Shown: positions 59,667-64,000 of the stretch, one piece after another
Numbering within the stretch: the first letter of the stretch is position 1
Layout of the letters: each line of letters starts with the position of its first letter
From: Marsupella aquatica
Lineage: Eukaryota; Marchantiophyta
Reading direction: 5' to 3'
Length of the DNA stretch: 64,000 nt
NCBI GenBank assembly: GCA_973895155.1
Contig: OZ316891.1
Span: 29,078,001 to 29,142,000, forward strand
The notes under the pieces: generated by a model
Told to the model about the DNA's origin: nothing
The model's input: only the letters and a program-made list of their open reading frames with translations
The model's database searches: none
Position numbers and translations under genes: made by a program

Positions 59667-60255
59667 ATATGTACAGACATCTAGTCCCTGGACAAATGTA
59701 GACAATTAGGATAAGCACCACTCCACTGTGACGAAGCTTTTTGATGATTCAGATTGGATCGGAAGGTTCCTGGAAAACTATGGATAATTCACCGAATGAT
59801 ACATTTCATGATATTATTGAAATGGGATAACGACCACCAATTCTTTGCTTTGGGTCCGGCACTGTAATATGTTGTCTTAAACATGTTTCCGTGTCTGAAG
59901 CGGATCCAAGAACTGTTCCCAGGGTCACTGGAAGGATGGCTCGACTGACTGTCTTTCAGCTCCATCGATAAGACACTTATCGGCCTCAGCGATTCGTTCA
60001 AAAATGCGGGCCTTCTGCTCATCGGTGATTTCTGGCGCTTTAATAACCAAACCGAACAACTGGCTCAAAATCTGCGACACAGGGTGCCCCTCCGCAATAA
60101 CATTGGTCACCACAGCCTGGGCCCGATCGAATTGGCCGCTCCGACAAGCGGAGAGTAGGCCGGTCATCAGCTCATCGGGCACAACACCAGACACGCTGAT
60201 GATATTGCCCTCATTTTCAAATGGCACTTGCATCCAATAAGTCCATTGAACTGAC
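59550..60255. repeat. 45-bp direct repeats (59550-59594 and 60211-60255) flanking an RFC4-like fragment
   Basis: TCATTTTCAAA..GCACTTGC through CCATTGAACTGAC is present twice in the same orientation with two mismatches. The RFC4-like coding fragment abuts the right copy. Confidence 0.9.
59957..60212 (-). pseudogene. RFC4: Fragment of replication factor C subunit 4
   Basis: RFC4 is a clamp-loader subunit that loads PCNA at replication forks. About 85 residues match the C-terminal helical collar: ISVSGVVPDELMTGLLSACR, VIAEGHPVSQILSQLFGLV, ITDEQKARIFERIAEADKCL, ending IDGA. The expected next residues (DEYLQLLD) are absent, and there is no splice donor where the match ends. The match begins just beside the 45-bp repeat. 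No ATPase-domain exon (Walker A, DEAD-type box) was found elsewhere in the window. This looks like a transposed or captured internal exon rather than a gene. Confidence 0.8.
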
Positions 60256-62591
60256 TCAGACGTCTTAATTTGACCTCGGGATGGAACAGAGTGTGCGAAT
60301 ATCTCAATAGAAGCAGCTAATATCATGCACATCCAGTCACGCAGCCATGGAGCTGTGAGAATATATACAACGATAGTATCTGAAGAAGCCGCTGCAAAAG
60401 ATATGCGTTATTGCGTGGGATTACTGCGAAAGCACCTGCATGAGGGTTTGAGATGGACAACAAAATCCTCTCGGTTTGGCCGGGACAGTGAGAAAGGATC
60501 TGCATGTTAACCAAGCACAGATATGAACGCAGGGCAGAACCTGAATTCTATTTAGCCTGGCGGATGATGGGACCCGCATTTGAGAACATAGACATCCGCA
60601 GGAGAACAGGTGCCAAGAAGGAGCTGACGAGAGAGGGATCCCACTGCTTCATCACCCCTGTGCGCGCGCTGCTGAGCTCCATTTCTCCATGCAGAGCGAC
60701 GATGGAGTTCTAATACGAAGAAAGGAAGGAAAGCCTGGGACACTAGTATCTAAAGCTGCTGCTCAAGGGAATAAAGGTCGCTGCGGTCCTCGCCAAGTAA
60801 ATGAACTTGGATTCCAGAATATCAGCACCCGCGCGTGCTATGCTCTCGAATGGAACACAAAAGTATTGTTTAGCCTCTGGCGCAAACTTTACTCCAGTGT
60901 GAGCCGCAGGAGCAACAGTAAGCTACGACGGGGCCTGGGAGCTCAGCTAGACAGAGCATAACGCTCCATCATCCGTGTCTGCGGGGTACCATCAGAAAGG
61001 AAGTAGAGCCTACGACACTATCTAGAGCTGCCCTGCTCGCGTGATCCCCACGTCTCCCGGGCACCGACGATCGAATGTCAGGGAAACCAAGCAGCGCCTC
61101 GAACAGCATCGAGAGCTCAAGAGAATGCATGCGATAGGGAATAGCCAGAAGCCGGAACCAAGCAGGTCCTTGAAAGCCCCTTCCGTTACGTACAGCTCTC
61201 TTTCATGGACGAGAAATTGTTTTCATCATTATCTGATCACTCGCCCTTGAATGAAAACAGAAATTTTCCCCAGAGAAAGGAAGCTCTGGAAACTGGGAAT
61301 ACAACGACAAGTCAGAATCAAGAGAAGGATTCAACAATGAAAATTGACCTTGTTCGATTTCAGTTTTGAGTTCCTTCCGGGGCCGGCGCTTCTATTTCTC
61401 GTTCTTCGATTTTTTATTTTTGCCTTAGTTAGTCATGCCTTTTCTCAGTCGTTCTCAGTCGTTCTATGCTCAAGTCCTTATCGGTTCTTCTTCAGTCTGT
61501 TCAATTCTGTTATTTCTTTTCAATTTTGTTTCTCAATGTTTCTTTTTGTGCTTTTCAAATCTCCTTGTCAATTCTCTTTTGCCAGTGCCTCCCGATGCTT
61601 CTGTTGCTTCAATTCTCTCTTTTGCTTGTGAGTTTTCGGCCTTAGATCGGGGTTCAGTTTCACTTTTCTTTCTGTCTCGATCGATATGCTTTTGCCTTTT
61701 TCTTTCCACCTCTTTGGTTTTGGGATACATGCGAATTCTCAAATGCACCTGCATTTTGACTGCCTTGACGATCTGACTGGGGTTTCCAGAAAATTGGAAA
61801 AATGCCCATCCGCCATCACCGTTTCCCCCTCCGCAAATGTGGTCCGGCTGTGATGTTGTTTCTGTTTGCGTGCTAGTTTGGGCAGCCGGTGGTGGACGCC
61901 TACTCGGTTCGGATGCCACAACTTGTACGCCAGTTTCCTTCACAGTTAGTGCTCATCTCGTCTACGGCTCTCGGGAAAGAGGTAGTGTGTTCGTTCCTAC
62001 ATGCTTAGGAATTTCTCCTAATTGACGGCTGCTCTGTGTGTGAGACTCGGGTTGTGGTTCGACAGCTGCTTGAATTCTCTGCTTCTCTCGAGATCTTGGA
62101 CATTTGCTAGGTCGAAGAAGGCGAGGACGGTAGCTTCGTCTAGGGAGGCTGAAGGAGTCTGAACAGCATGAAGACTGGTCGTACTTGGCTGGTGGAGGGA
62201 TTGCTCGAGGAAGCTTGATATGTTACCTAGTCTATCTGTGGTGTTCCATTATCCGTTGTGGAAAGTAAATTAGAAGTTCATGAGGGGATTCGGGAAACAA
62301 TTGCAGAATCTCGCCCAAAATGAATCCAATGCGCACTGGTTTTGCCTTCGCTGGTTGTTCTGTTAGCACCTCGGCTCCAGCAACGTTAGCCTCCCTGTCC
62401 GAAATGTTGATTTGCTTTTTTTGTTCTGACGGTTTTATTTCGGCAGTTACACAGGAATATGGTTATTTTCAATGTTGAGCACTATTTACTTTTATAAAAA
62501 AACATTTATAAATTTAAGTAAAGAGAATATGGGTGAATGTTTTTAATCTCGCCCTTTGTATCAATAGATTTGGATGAATTACTTTTAATTA
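60256..62591. other. Gene-free stretch
   Basis: Short frames on both strands lack recognisable motifs. A minus-strand frame at 61533-61943 is Pro/Gln-rich then Lys/Arg-rich and is probably low-complexity chance sequence opposite a T-rich tract. Confidence 0.4.
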
Positions 62592-62767
62592 CTTTTACAT
62601 TATGTTTTGACGGCACGGCGTCCATAAAATTACACAAAAAGCGACGTAAACAAGATGGAGAGGAGTTTATTCGTTGCACAAACATGACCATTCTTGTTTG
62701 TTGCGGTTGTTGCTGACATGGCACGCTATGGTGCCAGGAATTTTGGAAAGGACCTCTAGTGGGGTCC
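62592..62767 (+). repeat. Dispersed repeat family, copy C
   Basis: Closest relative of copy B (2790-2963). The right end forms a 7-bp hairpin, GGACCTC-TAGT-GGGGTCC. No target duplication or terminal inverted repeat could be fixed, so the element class is open. Confidence 0.65.
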
Positions 62768-63119
62768 ATAATTATTCCTCCAAGGATATAGCATAGCATA
62801 ATAATGCCTTTGTACTAGTTCAGTTTATCTCTATGAGGTCTACAAGTTGCCTGAGTTATAGTCATATACTCTAGGAAGAACTAATCTTTAGTACTAATTT
62901 TGTTATGATCTATATAAAATATGTACCGTGAACATCAGCGTAACATAATATTCCCCTATGCAAAATATAATCTTTTATGTTTCAGTACGATATTTACAAT
63001 TTTTAAAAATTCAAGGGTTTTTTTAATTCCTTGAAAAACTCTGTTATAATTTACAAAAGGATAAATTTTTATAGGAAAAAATAATGTTTTTACATTAACA
63101 AGGATTTTTTCTGTGAACA

Positions 63120-64000
63120 AAAATATTAAGAAGGGGTACAAGGGGGGTGTCTGTTCTCAGGGGGTTCACTTAATATAGTAAGAGTGAGGGCCCAGGGGGT
63201 ACAAGGGAGAACCCGAGTGGCACCCAAGGAAGGAGCTGTTATGGATAAACAATGGGTGTCGGCTCTGGTTCCGGCTTATAATAGTATTGGGAGGACCTTA
63301 TCATTGACCTACTTACTAATGTCTATCAAGCTTGAGCTAGGATGCTAGACTAGGGAGATCTAGATCCTAAGGGGTTACTTACCAAGACATTTGGTTGCTT
63401 GTGCAGACAGTGAGGACCGTAGAGTAGCGGTCATGTTGGAGAGCAAGTGCATGTGGCTTCATATGGGAGGGGCCGCAGACGTGCAAGGGGCATCAAGTGG
63501 CTTGCTCAAGGTATTTTGTGGAGGCGTTTGGGCACCAGGGGCAGATAGGCGTGGGTCAGTATTGGAATTGGTGAGGAGTTGGGTGGCAAGGTTCACCACT
63601 TGTAGTATCAGAGCAATTGTCGGCATTGACACCGGGCCGGAGTTGTGCTAGGTCGGAATCCAAAAATCTTAACGGATTTTTGCGGGGACTTAGTGCTTCA
63701 ACATGCCCGGTGGGTCGACTGCGGGCAGATTTGGTCGCTCGAGACATGGTGAAGAACACTCGGTCAAAGAGTGGCAAGAAGGCTCCTCCCGCCAAGGGAA
63801 GAGCATAGGTTCAAGAAGAACAAAAGGAAGACGGGTCGACTTCCCTATACGAGCGCTACAAGCAAACGGAGGAGGGTATGGCGGCCAAACCATTGACCGC
63901 TGCAGCAAACACGTCAAGTGCAAAGCGCTGTCAACTTAAAGGAAAGGAGGTGGCCGATCCTCTAGAGGACGAGTCAAGTGAGGACAACTCCGACTCAAAT
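63120..64000 (+). mobile_element. 5' part of a Ty3/gypsy-like LTR element, cut by the window edge
   Basis: A primer-site-like TAGTATCAGAGC (one mismatch to the initiator-tRNA-Met site) lies at 63603-63614. A TATA-like CTTATAATAG occurs at 63275-63284 in the presumed 5' LTR. Downstream a gag-like N-terminal frame follows. The LTR start is not determined, because its partner lies outside the window. Confidence 0.55.
63746..64000 (+). pseudogene. Gag N terminus of the gypsy-like element (partial, one stop)
   Basis: From ATG 63746 the frame encodes a basic start (MVKNTRSKSGKKAPPAKGR), meets TAG at 63806-63808, and continues open in the same frame to the window edge. The later part is charged (LYERYKQTEEG, DPLEDESSEDNSDSN). 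Length, basic-then-acidic composition and position after the primer site suggest gypsy gag. No diagnostic domain is reached before the edge. Confidence 0.5.

Noticed and set aside
61533-61943. 136-codon minus-strand frame
   Set aside because: Low-complexity composition opposite a T-rich tract, and no domain; a coding role cannot be supported.

Overview
The window reads as nuclear DNA of a land plant. Evidence: spliced genes with GT-AG introns, a plastid-type ferredoxin C2 gene, a plant receptor-like protein, a plant 2-oxoglutarate dioxygenase, a calmodulin-lysine methyltransferase, and plant-type Ty1/copia, Ty3/gypsy and Helitron elements. I cannot name the species; a non-seed plant (bryophyte or lycophyte) is possible but is only an impression. 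Host genes are sparse, and most of the rest is mobile DNA and tandem repeats. No rRNA gene, tRNA gene or CRISPR array was seen, although I could not search systematically for tRNAs.

Layout. 1-4.3 kb: gene-free, with a decayed Helitron 3' piece (1725-1904) and two members of a dispersed repeat family. 4455-10804: a nearly complete but inactivated Ty1/copia retrotransposon on the minus strand, with 2 LTRs, PBS, polypurine tract and a CTTAT target duplication, inserted into a 156-bp tandem repeat. 12.3-22.7 kb: the main genic block, with ferredoxin C2 (+, six exons, reconstructed here from splice sites), calmodulin-lysine N-methyltransferase (+, one exon) and a 32-repeat LRR receptor-like protein (-). 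26.7-28.4 and 41.5-42.7 kb: two pyrimidine-rich minisatellites, each ending in a Helitron-type 3' terminus followed by an inverted, decayed terminus. 31.5-32.6 kb: two different satellite arrays sharing one palindrome. 44.8-46.3 kb: a two-exon 2-oxoglutarate/Fe(II) dioxygenase (-).

49.9-55.1 kb: an autonomous-type Helitron (-) whose Rep-helicase frame carries four stops but no frameshift and continues through two further spliced exons into an extra C-terminal region. 55.3-56.4 kb: rearranged Ty3/gypsy gag-protease debris. 57.06-58.74 kb: three tandem copies of a ~540-595 bp unit. 59.9-60.2 kb: an exon-like fragment of replication factor C subunit 4. 63.1-64.0 kb: the 5' end of a Ty3/gypsy-like element that runs off the window.

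The host genes do not form a pathway: plastid electron transfer, calmodulin modification, cell-surface perception and small-molecule oxidation are unrelated neighbours. The strongest unexplained signals are the Helitron C-terminal region with its second copy 48 kb away, the tail-to-tail Helitron ends joined to minisatellites, and the palindrome arrays at 31.5-32.6 kb.
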